From AP-15 sp963737145 (GTDB taxonomy: Bacteria; Pseudomonadota; Alphaproteobacteria; ATCC43930; CGMCC-115725): a DNA stretch of 64,000 bases. Below, in pieces: positions 45,990-53,723 of this stretch; position 1 is the first letter of the stretch; every line of letters begins with the position of its first letter. Location: NCBI GenBank assembly GCA_963737145.1, contig CAVTRO010000007.1, positions 992,001-1,056,000 of the forward strand. Direction: 5' to 3'. A program made the translations under genes and the position numbers. The notes under the pieces were generated by a model. It worked only from the letters and a program-made list of their open reading frames with translations, ran no database searches and was not told the origin of the DNA.

Positions 45990-46946
45990 GTGTTGATCGG
46001 GCGAAAACGAAGTTGGGAGCTGCCGGAGAGCGCGGCGACGCCCGAGCCGGTATTCCTCGGGCGCAGGGCGTTGCTCAAAGCGATTGCGGCCGGCCCGATC
46101 CTTGCGCCCGCGATGCGGTCGGCCTTTGCGGCGGAGGAAGATCCGTCGGCAGCCCTCTACCCCGCCAAGCGCAACGCGCGCTACACGCTCGACCGGCCGT
46201 TGACCGACGAAAAGCTGGCCACGACGTACAACAACTTTTACGAGTTCGGCTCGCAAAAATCGATAGCGTCCGAAGCCCAGGCGCTGAAGATCCATCCGTG
46301 GACGGTAAAGATCGACGGGCTGGTCGAGAAACCGCTTACCGTCGATATCGACGAGCTGCTGAAAAAGGTGCCGCTCGAAGAGCGTCTCTATCGCCACCGC
46401 TGCGTCGAGGCGTGGTCGATGGCGGTGCCGTGGAGCGGCTTCCCGATGACGGCTCTGGTTGATTTCGCCAAGCCGCTGGGCTCGGCGAAATACGTTCAGA
46501 TGGAGACGTTTCTCGACCCCAAGACCGCACCGGGGCAGAAGGAAGTCTGGTACCCTTGGCCCTATGTCGAGGGCGTCACGATCGCCGAGGCGGGAAACGA
46601 GCTCGCCTTTCTCGTGACCGGCATGTACGGCAAGCCCGTTCCAAAGCAGGACGGGGCGCCGTTGCGGCTGGTTTTGCCGTGGAAATACGGGTTCAAATCG
46701 GTCAAGTCGATCGTCCACTTCTCGTTCACCGAAAAGCGGCCGGTGTCCTTCTGGGAAACTGTACAGGGCAGCGAGTACGGGTTCTGGGCGAACGTCAACC
46801 CCGAAGTTCCCCATCCGCGCTGGAGCCAGGCGACGGAGCGGGTGCTCGGCACCAACGAGCGCGTGCCGACCCTCAAATGGAACGGGTACGGCGAGTTTGT
46901 GGCTCATCTCTACGACGGACTCGAGAAGGAGCGGCTCTTCGTCTGA
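45990..46946 (+). CDS. msrP: Protein-methionine-sulfoxide reductase, molybdopterin catalytic subunit
   Basis: 318 residues from a GTG at 45990 preceded by GAGG. A twin-arginine signal (FLGRRALLKAIAAGPI) exports the folded protein. The catalytic domain starts TYNNFYEFGSQKS, with the molybdenum-ligating Cys in HRCVEAWSMAVPWSGFP, then YPWPYVEGVTIAEA and GFKSVKSIVHFSF. It repairs oxidised methionines in the periplasm using electrons from the membrane haem protein MsrQ. No msrQ gene is adjacent, which is unusual; the next genes are an EF-hand protein and ridA. It depends on the cofactor made by the moa/moe genes 11 kb away. Confidence 0.93.
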   Translation: MLIGRKRSWELPESAATPEPVFLGRRALLKAIAAGPILAPAMRSAFAAEEDPSAALYPAKRNARYTLDRPLTDEKLATTYNNFYEFGSQKSIASEAQALKIHPWTVKIDGLVEKPLTVDIDELLKKVPLEERLYRHRCVEAWSMAVPWSGFPMTALVDFAKPLGSAKYVQMETFLDPKTAPGQKEVWYPWPYVEGVTIAEAGNELAFLVTGMYGKPVPKQDGAPLRLVLPWKYGFKSVKSIVHFSFTEKRPVSFWETVQGSEYGFWANVNPEVPHPRWSQATERVLGTNERVPTLKWNGYGEFVAHLYDGLEKERLFV

Positions 46947-47048
46947 GGGGGGCAGAACCCCCGAGGGCCGATTGAAAAGATTTAGCTTGCCATGTTCGAT
47001 CATGTTTTGTTCTATGCGTCTCGGGGGCGCAACTCCGAGGAGATGACG

Positions 47049-47480
47049 ATGAAGAAATGGACGCTCCCGGCCGCCGTGGCGGTCCTGCTCGCAATAGCCT
47101 GGTCGCACTGGCCGGCGGTTGCGCAACGAGCGACGGAACCCGCTGTGGCCGGTGAGATGATTACCTTCGACCAGTACCGCGACTTCCGCGCACGCGACCT
47201 GCAGCAGCGCCAGGCACGCCTTGCACGCCAGCTGGCCGACCCCGGCCTCTCTGCTGCGGAGAAAGCGAGCGTCGAGCGCCGCAAGGCCTATTACGATCGG
47301 CTGGCGGCGATGCCGGCCGAGGAACGCGATCAGCTCTATCACGAGCGGTTCGACCAGATCGACAGCAATCACGACGGCAAGCTCGATCCGGAGGAACGAG
47401 CGGCGTGGCGCGAGAAGCAGCGGGAAATCTATCGCCACCAATCCGCCGAACGCGCCCGGCCGGCTGGCCAGCAACCTTAA
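47049..47480 (+). CDS. Exported EF-hand protein
   Basis: 143 residues with a signal peptide (MKKWTLPAAVAVLLAIAWS, cleavage near AVAQ). One clear EF-hand loop, DSNHDGKLDPEE (about residues 104-115), has acidic ligands at positions 1, 3, 5 and 12. A helical Glu/Arg-rich region comes before it (RQARLARQLADPGLSAAE). It probably binds calcium in the periplasm. The ATG at 47049 with GAGGAG upstream is preferred over 46992. It may be co-transcribed with msrP, about 100 bases upstream. Confidence 0.78.
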   Translation: MKKWTLPAAVAVLLAIAWSHWPAVAQRATEPAVAGEMITFDQYRDFRARDLQQRQARLARQLADPGLSAAEKASVERRKAYYDRLAAMPAEERDQLYHERFDQIDSNHDGKLDPEERAAWREKQREIYRHQSAERARPAGQQP

Positions 47481-47544
47481 AGCCGGCTAGCAACCTTACG
47501 GTCGGCGGCGACGAGCGAATTGACGCTCGTGGCGGTCGGCTTTT
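47479..47544 (+). terminator. Probable terminator after the EF-hand gene
   Basis: AAAGCCG at 47479 can pair with CGGCTTT ending near 47542, enclosing an inner hairpin ACGAGCG/CGCTCGT (47511-47517 with 47524-47530). A TTTTAG run follows. The stem is imperfect, so strength is uncertain. Confidence 0.4.
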
Positions 47545-47580
47545 AGCTTGGGGCCGTTCCGATCATAGAAGGAGCGAGCG

Positions 47581-47973
47581 ATGGCCAAAATCGAGCAATA
47601 TGCCGCCCGCGGAGTGTGGGATCCGCCAACCTATTCCCAGGCTGTCAAGGTCACCGGTGCCGAGGCGACCCTCTATATCGCGGGCCAGGTGGCGTATGGC
47701 GACAACGGCAGTGCCGCGCATGCCGGCGATTTCAAGGCGCAAGCGCGGGCGGCATTGCAGGCCGTGAAGGCCCAGGTCGAGGCCGGCGGCGGCACGATGG
47801 CGAATATCGTCAAGGTCAATACCTATCTGACCGATATTCGTCACCGCGCCGATTATGCGGCCATTCGCGAGGAATTCTTCGGGAAGAAGATGCCGGCCTC
47901 GACCTTGGTCGCCGTCTCGGCACTGGCACTGCCCGAATTTCTGATTGAAATCGAAGCGATCGCGGTGATCTAG
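47581..47973 (+). CDS. ridA: RidA/YjgF/UK114-family deaminase
   Basis: 130 residues with VTGAEATLYIAGQVAYGDNG, FKAQARAALQAVKAQVEAGG, IVKVNTYLTDIRHRADYAAI and MPASTLVAVSALALPEFLIE, the standard RidA layout. RidA proteins hydrolyse reactive enamine/imine intermediates from PLP enzymes. The Arg expected at the active site of the archetype (NxxR) is not obvious in the last motif, so it may be one of the Rid2-7 subgroups. Start: ATG at 47581 with GGAGCGAGCG. Confidence 0.88.
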   Translation: MAKIEQYAARGVWDPPTYSQAVKVTGAEATLYIAGQVAYGDNGSAAHAGDFKAQARAALQAVKAQVEAGGGTMANIVKVNTYLTDIRHRADYAAIREEFFGKKMPASTLVAVSALALPEFLIEIEAIAVI

Positions 47974-48003
47974 ACTTCCGCAAGCCCGGCGGTCCTCTCG
48001 CCT

Positions 48004-48156
48004 ATGAGGGCGTTGAAATTTGCACCTTTCGCGGTTGTGCTCACGGTACTGCTCGCCGGGTGCGGACCAGGGGTCGGGAACGCCTATCTCGGACCAGATC
48101 CGGGCGGCGGGTTCTCTTGTCCCCACAATGCCTTCGAAGGCTGCGCAAGGCCATAA
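48004..48156 (+). CDS. Small lipoprotein, entericidin-like size
   Basis: 50 residues. MRALKFAPFAVVLTVLLAGC has a basic start, a hydrophobic core and the lipobox LAGC, so the protein should be lipidated at Cys20. The remaining 30 residues are Gly/Pro-rich (GPGVGNAYLGPDPGGG) with two further Cys. No homologous family is recognised. It follows ridA by 30 bases. Its short length makes it easily missed. Confidence 0.6.
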   Translation: MRALKFAPFAVVLTVLLAGCGPGVGNAYLGPDPGGGFSCPHNAFEGCARP

Positions 48157-48273
48157 TTTTGCGTCGCGAGTGCGCCCCTTCTGGGAATGACTCCGCGTAT
48201 GAAACGTATAAGTTGCTTCGCGTGACACGCTGCTTCCCGCTGCGCAAGCCGAGATCCGCATCGGAGCCGACCC

Positions 48274-48828
48274 TCAAGATCGCCGAGCGGCGCCGGTGAC
48301 ACCCGCTAGGAGGTCGAGTGCCCGCGTTACTTCGCTCGGGCGGCGCAGCCGAAATACAACGAGATGTGCGCACTCGCTCTGCGCCAAGCGTTCCGCGGTT
48401 TCGCGGCGGCGGCGCTCCCAGGTGCTCCACGCCCACCGGATTGGGTGGCTGGGCCGCAGCAGATGCCGCCAGCGCTCGCGGTTGCCCGCCCACAATTCAG
48501 TGTGTCGCACCAGCCGGGAAAGCGTGCGGGAGATCACCCGTGCCATGATCACCCGGCGTTCATAATCGAGCCAGACGAGGTGGGTCGCCCGCTGCCAGAC
48601 CCTGTCGCGCACAGGACCGTAATTGCCGTCGACGACCCAAGCTTCGGCCTCGATCGCCTCATCGACCCGGCGGACGAACTCCTCCGGGTCATGCCGCGTC
48701 AGATCGCGCCATCCCGATTGCCAGTTGATCGCATCGAGCTCGATATGCGGCAACTGCAAAAGTGCCGCAACTCTGCGCGCCAGCGTGGTCTTGCCGGCGC
48801 CCGAGGTGCCGACCACGACGATGCGCAT
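48274..48828 (-). CDS. P-loop NTPase, FlaR/topology-modulation-like (adenylate kinase fold)
   Basis: 184 residues with the P-loop VVGTSGAGKTTLARRVA at 5-21, HIELDAINWQSGW, VDGNYGPVRDRVWQRA and LVWLDYERRVIMARV, the layout of DNA topology modulation protein FlaR and related small nucleoside-kinase-like proteins. The biological substrate is unknown in this family. It ends 66 bases downstream of the M20 gene start region and is convergent with the small lipoprotein gene. Confidence 0.85.
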   Translation of the reverse strand: MRIVVVGTSGAGKTTLARRVAALLQLPHIELDAINWQSGWRDLTRHDPEEFVRRVDEAIEAEAWVVDGNYGPVRDRVWQRATHLVWLDYERRVIMARVISRTLSRLVRHTELWAGNRERWRHLLRPSHPIRWAWSTWERRRRETAERLAQSECAHLVVFRLRRPSEVTRALDLLAGVTGAARRS

Positions 48829-48894
48829 CCGGCCGTCTCCGGGTCTCTGATCGGAAAACCCTCACGGACCCCGGTGGAGCGAGGCGGGCAAGGA

Positions 48895-50061
48895 TTAGCG
48901 GGCCAATTTTCGTTCGGCCAGCCGCACGAACAGGCTGGCGCCGAACGGCAATGCCATGTCGTTAAAATCGTAGCCGGGGTTGTGGACTTCGCAGCCTCCG
49001 GTTCCGTCGCCGTTGCCGATTTGGATGTAGGCGCCGGGCCGGCGGTTCAGCATGTACGAAAAATCCTCCGAGGCCATCACCAGGTTGCCGTCGCGGTTGA
49101 CGTTATCGGCGCCCACCAGTTCGGCGGCAGTCTCGACGATGAATTCGGTCTCGGCGGCATCATTGACCAGCGGGGGGAAGAGTATCCGGAAATCGAGTTC
49201 CGCGGCCGCGCCGAAAGCGCCGGCGACACCGGAGGCGATGCGCCGCATGTTGTCCTCGATCAACTGCAGGGTCTCAGCAGCGAAGGCGCGTGCGGTGCCG
49301 CGGATAAAGGCCTGCTCCGGGATTACATTGTAGGCGTGGCCGGCGTGGATCTGCGTAACGCTGAGGACTGCCGTGTCGAGCGGCCTCACATTGCGCGAGA
49401 CGATGGTCTGCAGCGCCGTCGTGATGTGGCTTGCCACGATCACCGGATCGATCCCGGCCTCGGGGCGGGCGCCGTGCGCGCCGCGGCCGGTGACAGTGAT
49501 ATCGAAGTAGGCGCCGCCCGCCATCATTGGGCCGGTGCGGATCTGAAATTTGCCGATAGCAAGTCCCGGCCGGTTGTGCATGCCAAAAATCGCGTCGCAC
49601 GGAAAGCGCTCGAACAGCCCGTCCTCGACCATCGCCTCGCCGCCGCCGAGACCTTCCTCGGCGGGTTGAAAGATCAGGTTGACGGTCCCGTCGAATTTGC
49701 GGGTCTCGGCGAGATACCGGGCCGCGCCCAGCAGCATCGCAGTGTGCCCGTCATGGCCGCAGGCGTGCATGCGACCCTGATGGCGCGAACGGTAGGTGAG
49801 GTTGGTCGCCTCCTCGATCGGCAGCGCGTCCATGTCGGCCCGCAGCCCGATCGAGCGCGCCGATGTGCCGGCGCGCAGTCGCCCGACGACACCCGTGCGG
49901 CCGATGCCACGATGCACCTCGTAACCGAACTCGGCGAGCTTTTGTGCGACCAAAGCGGAGGTGCGCTGTTCCTCGAACCCGAGTTCCGGGTGAGCATGGA
50001 TGTCGCGCCGCCAATTTGCCAGTTCATCGTGAAATTCTGCAACGCGATCAATGACGCCCAT
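48895..50061 (-). CDS. M20-family metallo-amidohydrolase (hippurate/N-acyl-amino-acid hydrolase-like)
   Basis: 388 residues. Metal and catalytic residues are in MHACGHDGHTAMLLGAAR, QPAEEGLGGGEAMVEDG, FGMHNRPGL and MASEDFSYML. A lid domain (GRGAHGARPEAGIDPVIVAS) lies between. This subgroup (IAA-amino acid, hippurate and N-acetyl-amino acid hydrolases) splits N-acyl amino acids; auxin conjugates are possible substrates but not proven. The ATG at 50061 is preferred over 50073. Confidence 0.9.
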   Translation of the reverse strand: MGVIDRVAEFHDELANWRRDIHAHPELGFEEQRTSALVAQKLAEFGYEVHRGIGRTGVVGRLRAGTSARSIGLRADMDALPIEEATNLTYRSRHQGRMHACGHDGHTAMLLGAARYLAETRKFDGTVNLIFQPAEEGLGGGEAMVEDGLFERFPCDAIFGMHNRPGLAIGKFQIRTGPMMAGGAYFDITVTGRGAHGARPEAGIDPVIVASHITTALQTIVSRNVRPLDTAVLSVTQIHAGHAYNVIPEQAFIRGTARAFAAETLQLIEDNMRRIASGVAGAFGAAAELDFRILFPPLVNDAAETEFIVETAAELVGADNVNRDGNLVMASEDFSYMLNRRPGAYIQIGNGDGTGGCEVHNPGYDFNDMALPFGASLFVRLAERKLAR

Positions 50062-50693
50062 CTGGCTCCTCACTGCTTTGTCTTAGGTTCATATCGCACA
50101 GTCCAGCCGGCGTCATCAGGCGGATCGAATGCAACTGGGGTGGTGTCGAATCGATTGCCCATTGCATCAGCAGGCGACCTCACGGAGCCAGCATACGATC
50201 GCTCGGCATGAAGATTCTCTGTTGTGCAGAACGCGTTCGCATCCCGCAGACCGTTATCGCGCCGCGATTATCGCATTCCAATCGCCATAAATAAACCGGT
50301 TCCCGGTCTTCCGCCCAGTGCGACACTTTAAGAGCAAAACAGACCTGCCGCGTTTTTGGAGGGTCCCAGGCTATTTTTGGGGATCGCGAGTGGAAAGTTA
50401 ATTTCGCAGTATCGTGCCCAAGCTATCACGTAATCCCCGAGTAATTCTTTAGACTATATCCGTGTGGCCTCAGCATCGCACTCGACGGCCACGTGCAGAA
50501 AAAATATTGTAAGGGTTGACAAGCCCGTTTTTGGCTGTTTACGGTCGGCTGTTCCTGCCTGTCATGCCCGGTTTGTCGGGGACAATCCGGGAAGACACCG
50601 ATCCGCACCCTCTTCGTCCAGCCAATATCAGTGGCGTGGCGCTCGGTAGTTATTACCCGAAGCCGGGGGTGCCCAGCAAAAGGGGGCCATGCA
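50062..50693. other. Intergenic region between divergent genes
   Basis: 632 bases, AT-richer than average toward 50280-50520. Apart from the candidate promoter at 50516-50544, I can support no gene, RNA or repeat in it. Confidence 0.5.
50516..50544 (+). promoter_or_regulatory. Candidate housekeeping promoter for the RlpA gene
   Basis: TTGACA (50516-50521) is a perfect -35 box, followed 17 bases later by TTACGG as a weak -10. The start codon is about 140 bases downstream. Only the -35 is convincing. Confidence 0.35.
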
Positions 50694-51488
50694 ATGCCAA
50701 TGCGTCGAACCATCGGCATTTCGCTTGCGTGTCTGATGATCTCCACTGGTGCGATCGCGAGGACGCCGAGCAAAGGCTCCCCGTCTGATCCCGGCCAACT
50801 TCAACGGGAATCCGAAAGAGCCAAAGTACGAAAAGGCAAAGCGCAGTTACTCTCCTGCGGCACGCATGCGCATCGTAACGCTCGCACGCAGTCGCGCGAC
50901 CTCGACTCCGATTCTACCGAGCCGGCCGGTGGGGCGCCCGATTCGTATGTGGGCCCCATGCATACGATCGGAAAAAGCGAGATAGGCAGAGCGGCTTGGT
51001 ACAACTGGGTAGGCTCTCGTACCGCGAGCGGCGAAATTCTCGATTGGGTCACCCCGACGGCTGCCCATCGTTCGCTGCCGCTCGCTTCCTACGCAAAAGT
51101 CACAAACCTCGACACCGGCCGCGCAGTGGTCGTGAAGATCAACGACCGCGGGCCCTATCGGCGGCGTTTCATCATCGATCTCTCGCCTCGTGCCGCCGAA
51201 GAGATCGGTGTCGTTCGCAGCGGCATCGCGGCAGTCAGCGTCGAACCCCTCGGGGGTGGGCGAGCGCCGGACCGCGAGGCTGCCCCAGCGCGCGTGACCC
51301 AAGTTGCGCGCGCTGACTCCGAAGCAATCCCCTACAATCGGCCGGCCTGGGTCGATCCCCGGCTTGAACGGCCCGCATCGAACAATGAGGCTGCCCCAAA
51401 CACTGAGACGCTCGTCGCGCGCGCCGATTCCGAGGTAATCCCTTATTATCAGCCGGCCTGGGTCGATCCCCGGCTTGAGCAGCGCTGA
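50694..51488 (+). CDS. rlpA: RlpA-family (double-psi beta-barrel) septal/cell-wall lipoprotein-like protein
   Basis: 264 residues. The N-terminus MPMRRTIGISLACLMISTGA is a signal peptide without a lipobox Cys at the right spot. The RlpA barrel spans about 85-190: GRAAWYNWVGSRTASGE, ASYAKVTNLDTGRAVVVKIN, DRGPYRRRFIIDLSPRAAEE. In RlpA of Pseudomonas the barrel is a lytic transglycosylase acting on naked glycan strands; the activity of this copy is unknown. No SPOR domain follows; instead the C-terminus holds two near-identical units ending PAWVDPRLE. ATG at 50694 with GGGG upstream. Confidence 0.82.
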   Translation: MPMRRTIGISLACLMISTGAIARTPSKGSPSDPGQLQRESERAKVRKGKAQLLSCGTHAHRNARTQSRDLDSDSTEPAGGAPDSYVGPMHTIGKSEIGRAAWYNWVGSRTASGEILDWVTPTAAHRSLPLASYAKVTNLDTGRAVVVKINDRGPYRRRFIIDLSPRAAEEIGVVRSGIAAVSVEPLGGGRAPDREAAPARVTQVARADSEAIPYNRPAWVDPRLERPASNNEAAPNTETLVARADSEVIPYYQPAWVDPRLEQR

Positions 51489-51539
51489 ATCGAGGTTGGT
51501 AGCCAGGCCGAGCGGAGGAACAAAAACCGCGCGGCAATC

Positions 51540-51944
51540 CTATGCTCCCGGGTTACGGCCGAAATACTCGACGTCTTCGGGGCGCTGTTTCCAATCCGGG
51601 TTGCTCGGCCATTCCTTGGTGCGGCCGGACATCTCGTCACCGTAACGCACGCGGAACAGCAAGGTGCGCTGCGGGCCGTTGGCATATTCGTGCAGTTCGC
51701 CCCGCGGGTGAACGACAAAGGCCCCCGGTCCGATCTCGGTAGTTTCGGTCGGGGTGCGCATGGTGCCGCCGCCCTCGAAGCAAAAGTAGATCTCGGTAGC
51801 GTCGGGGTGGCAGTGATAGGGGCTCGTCTGACCCGGCTCCCAACAGGCGATCGTGACATCGCCTTCACCGATCCTGCCGAGCACTCTTTCCATGTGTTTC
51901 TCGGGGTCGAACGCCTGCTCGGCCTTCAGATTGAACACGTGCAT
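51540..51944 (-). CDS. Cupin-domain protein
   Basis: 134 residues. The two cupin motifs are GQTSPYHCHPDATEIYFCFE (motif 1, His-x-His and Glu) and GPGAFVVHPRGELHEYANG (motif 2, His). It starts MHVFNLKAEQAFDPEKHM. Single-domain cupins bind a metal and act as enzymes or sensors for small acids. The gene is convergent with the rlpA gene and divergent from the PEP mutase-family gene. Confidence 0.85.
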   Translation of the reverse strand: MHVFNLKAEQAFDPEKHMERVLGRIGEGDVTIACWEPGQTSPYHCHPDATEIYFCFEGGGTMRTPTETTEIGPGAFVVHPRGELHEYANGPQRTLLFRVRYGDEMSGRTKEWPSNPDWKQRPEDVEYFGRNPGA

Positions 51945-52002
51945 TTGCCCCTCCTCGGATCGTACTCTAGCGTGACCTGAGACGGCATTATGGGAGGCGG
52001 CA

Positions 52003-52887
52003 GTGAGCCAGGCGAGAGGCTTTCGAGATCTGCTGCAGCGGGAGCGGATGGTGGTGGCGCCCGGAGCCTATGACTGCATCACCGCCAAGCTCATCGAACA
52101 GGCGGGATTCTCCGCGGTTTACATGACCGGAGCCGGCACTGCGGCGACGTTGGGGTACCCCGATTTTGGCCTCGTCACGATGTCCGAGATGGTGGCGAAT
52201 GCCGGACGTATCGCCGCCGCCGTCGAGCTCCCGGTTATCGCCGATGCCGACACCGGCTACGGCAACGAGCTCAACGTCTTTCGCACGATTCGCGAGTTCG
52301 AACGCAACGGCGTTGCCGGGATTCACATCGAGGATCAGGAATTCCCGAAGAAATGCGGCCATCTTGAAGGCAAGCAGGTCATCCCGCGCGAGGATTACAC
52401 CGCCAAGATCCGCGCCGCGGTTGCGGCCCGCCGCGACCAGGATTTCCTGATCATCGCCCGCACCGACTCGCGCGCCGTCGCGGGCTTGGACGAGGCCGTT
52501 GCCCGCGCCAATGCGGCGCTGGCAGCCGGGGCCGACATGGCGTTCATTGAGGCGCCGCAGACCGGGGACGAGGTCGCCGCGGTGCCGCGCCTTGTCAACG
52601 GAGCGTGCCTCCTCAATGTGGTTTGGGGCGGCAAGACGCCCGATCTCGATCTGCGGCAGGCCGAAGCAATGGGCTACAAGCTCGCCATCGTGCCGGGGCT
52701 CCTGATCAAGAGCGTCGTCGGCATTTGCGACCGGATGCTGGAGGAGTTGAAGACGACCCACCGCCACCCCACACCGATAAAAGAGATGACCGTAACGGAG
52801 ATGTTCCGCCGTTTTGGGGCGGACGAATGGGACGCGCTTCGCACGCGGTTTCGCACCTTGCCGGACGCACGCGAAGCGGCGGAATAA
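52003..52887 (+). CDS. Isocitrate lyase/PEP mutase-family enzyme
   Basis: 294 residues from a GTG at 52003 with GGGAGG upstream. It has the barrel start MVVAPGAYDCITAKLIE, the metal-binding DADTGYGNELNV, IHIEDQEFPKKCGHLEGK with the catalytic KKCGH, and FLIIARTDSRAVAG. The KKCGH motif is characteristic of the lyase branch (isocitrate, 2-methylisocitrate, oxaloacetate hydrolase, dimethylmalate lyase), so C-C cleavage is more likely than PEP mutation. It probably splits a 2- or 3-substituted malate or citrate. Confidence 0.88.
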   Translation: MSQARGFRDLLQRERMVVAPGAYDCITAKLIEQAGFSAVYMTGAGTAATLGYPDFGLVTMSEMVANAGRIAAAVELPVIADADTGYGNELNVFRTIREFERNGVAGIHIEDQEFPKKCGHLEGKQVIPREDYTAKIRAAVAARRDQDFLIIARTDSRAVAGLDEAVARANAALAAGADMAFIEAPQTGDEVAAVPRLVNGACLLNVVWGGKTPDLDLRQAEAMGYKLAIVPGLLIKSVVGICDRMLEELKTTHRHPTPIKEMTVTEMFRRFGADEWDALRTRFRTLPDAREAAE

Positions 52888-52951
52888 TCTGATCGATGCG
52901 CTCGAGGGTCGCCCCTTACGCTGCCGTTGCCCCGACAGTCGGCCGGGATAT

Positions 52952-52985
52952 CTCCCCCTCCGCCCTTCGGGGCGGAGAGGGTCGG
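52952..52985. repeat. GC-rich hairpin, family D
   Basis: CTCCGCCC (52958-52965) pairs with GGGCGGAG (52970-52977) across a 4-base TTCG tetraloop, with CTC/GAG extension and GTCGGGGTGAG following. This sits between the lyase-family gene and the pseudouridine synthase gene. It is the third copy of the family in the window. Confidence 0.6.
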
Positions 52986-53027
52986 GGTGAGGCGGGGGGA
53001 GCCGCAGGCGCAAAGGGCCGCAATGGC

Positions 53028-53723
53028 ATGCCTGCCGGAAAAGGTTTGTGGCTCGGCGATCGGGTGCTCTATCGCGACGGCCTGATTCTCGTCATCGACA
53101 AGCCCGCAGGGATTGCGGTGCACCCCGGGCCCGGCGGCGGACCAAATCTCGAAACTGGGTTCGACGAACTGCGCTTCGGTCTGCCGCACCCGCCGGCGCT
53201 TGCCCATAGACTCGACCGCGACACCAGCGGGTGCCTCGTATTGGGGCGGCACCCGAAGGCGTTGCGGCGGCTGGGTGCGTTGTTCGCCGGAGGGAAGGTG
53301 GAGAAAGTCTATTGGGCCGTTGTGCAGGGGCAGCCCCCCGAGACCGAGGGACGGATCGAGACCGGGCTTAGGAAGCTCAATCGCGGTAGCGGCTGGCGAA
53401 TGATCGTCGATTCCGCCGGACAATCCGCAGTGACCGATTACCGTGTCTGCGGCGCCGCGGATGGCCGCGCCTGGCTCAAATTACGGCCGCATACCGGCCG
53501 GACCCATCAGCTGCGGGTCCATTGCGCTGAGCTCGGCTGTCCCGTGGTCGGCGATCCCGTGTACGGATTTGGCGGAAGCGGAGAACCGCTGATGCTTTAT
53601 GCGCGCTCCATTGCATTGCCGCTCTATCCGTCGCGCCCGCCGCTCGAAATCACCGCCCCGGTCCCGTCGCATATGGTCGCGGCTTTGCGTCGGTTGGGCT
53701 GCGAAGAGGTGCGAACGGGATGA
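53028..53723 (+). CDS. RluA-family RNA pseudouridine synthase
   Basis: 231 residues, short for the family because there is no N-terminal S4 domain. The catalytic motif is LAHRLDRDTSGCLVL with the nucleophilic Asp. ILVIDKPAGIAVHPGPG and LRPHTGRTHQLRVHCAEL are the other signatures. The short form resembles RluE/RluF-like or TruC-like enzymes, so the target, tRNA or rRNA, is uncertain. ATG at 53028 is the first sensible start. Its stop overlaps the purB start as ATGA. Confidence 0.88.
   Translation: MPAGKGLWLGDRVLYRDGLILVIDKPAGIAVHPGPGGGPNLETGFDELRFGLPHPPALAHRLDRDTSGCLVLGRHPKALRRLGALFAGGKVEKVYWAVVQGQPPETEGRIETGLRKLNRGSGWRMIVDSAGQSAVTDYRVCGAADGRAWLKLRPHTGRTHQLRVHCAELGCPVVGDPVYGFGGSGEPLMLYARSIALPLYPSRPPLEITAPVPSHMVAALRRLGCEEVRTG

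Noticed and set aside
44808..47474. 888-codon open frame antisense to the EF-G paralogue and msrP
   Set aside because: It exactly shadows three well-supported genes in another frame, is Arg/Pro/Leu-rich and lacks any domain; long antisense frames are expected at this GC.
48364..50211. 615-codon open frame opposite the P-loop NTPase and M20 genes
   Set aside because: Shadow of the real genes at 48274-48828 and 48895-50061; no domain and no ribosome-binding site.
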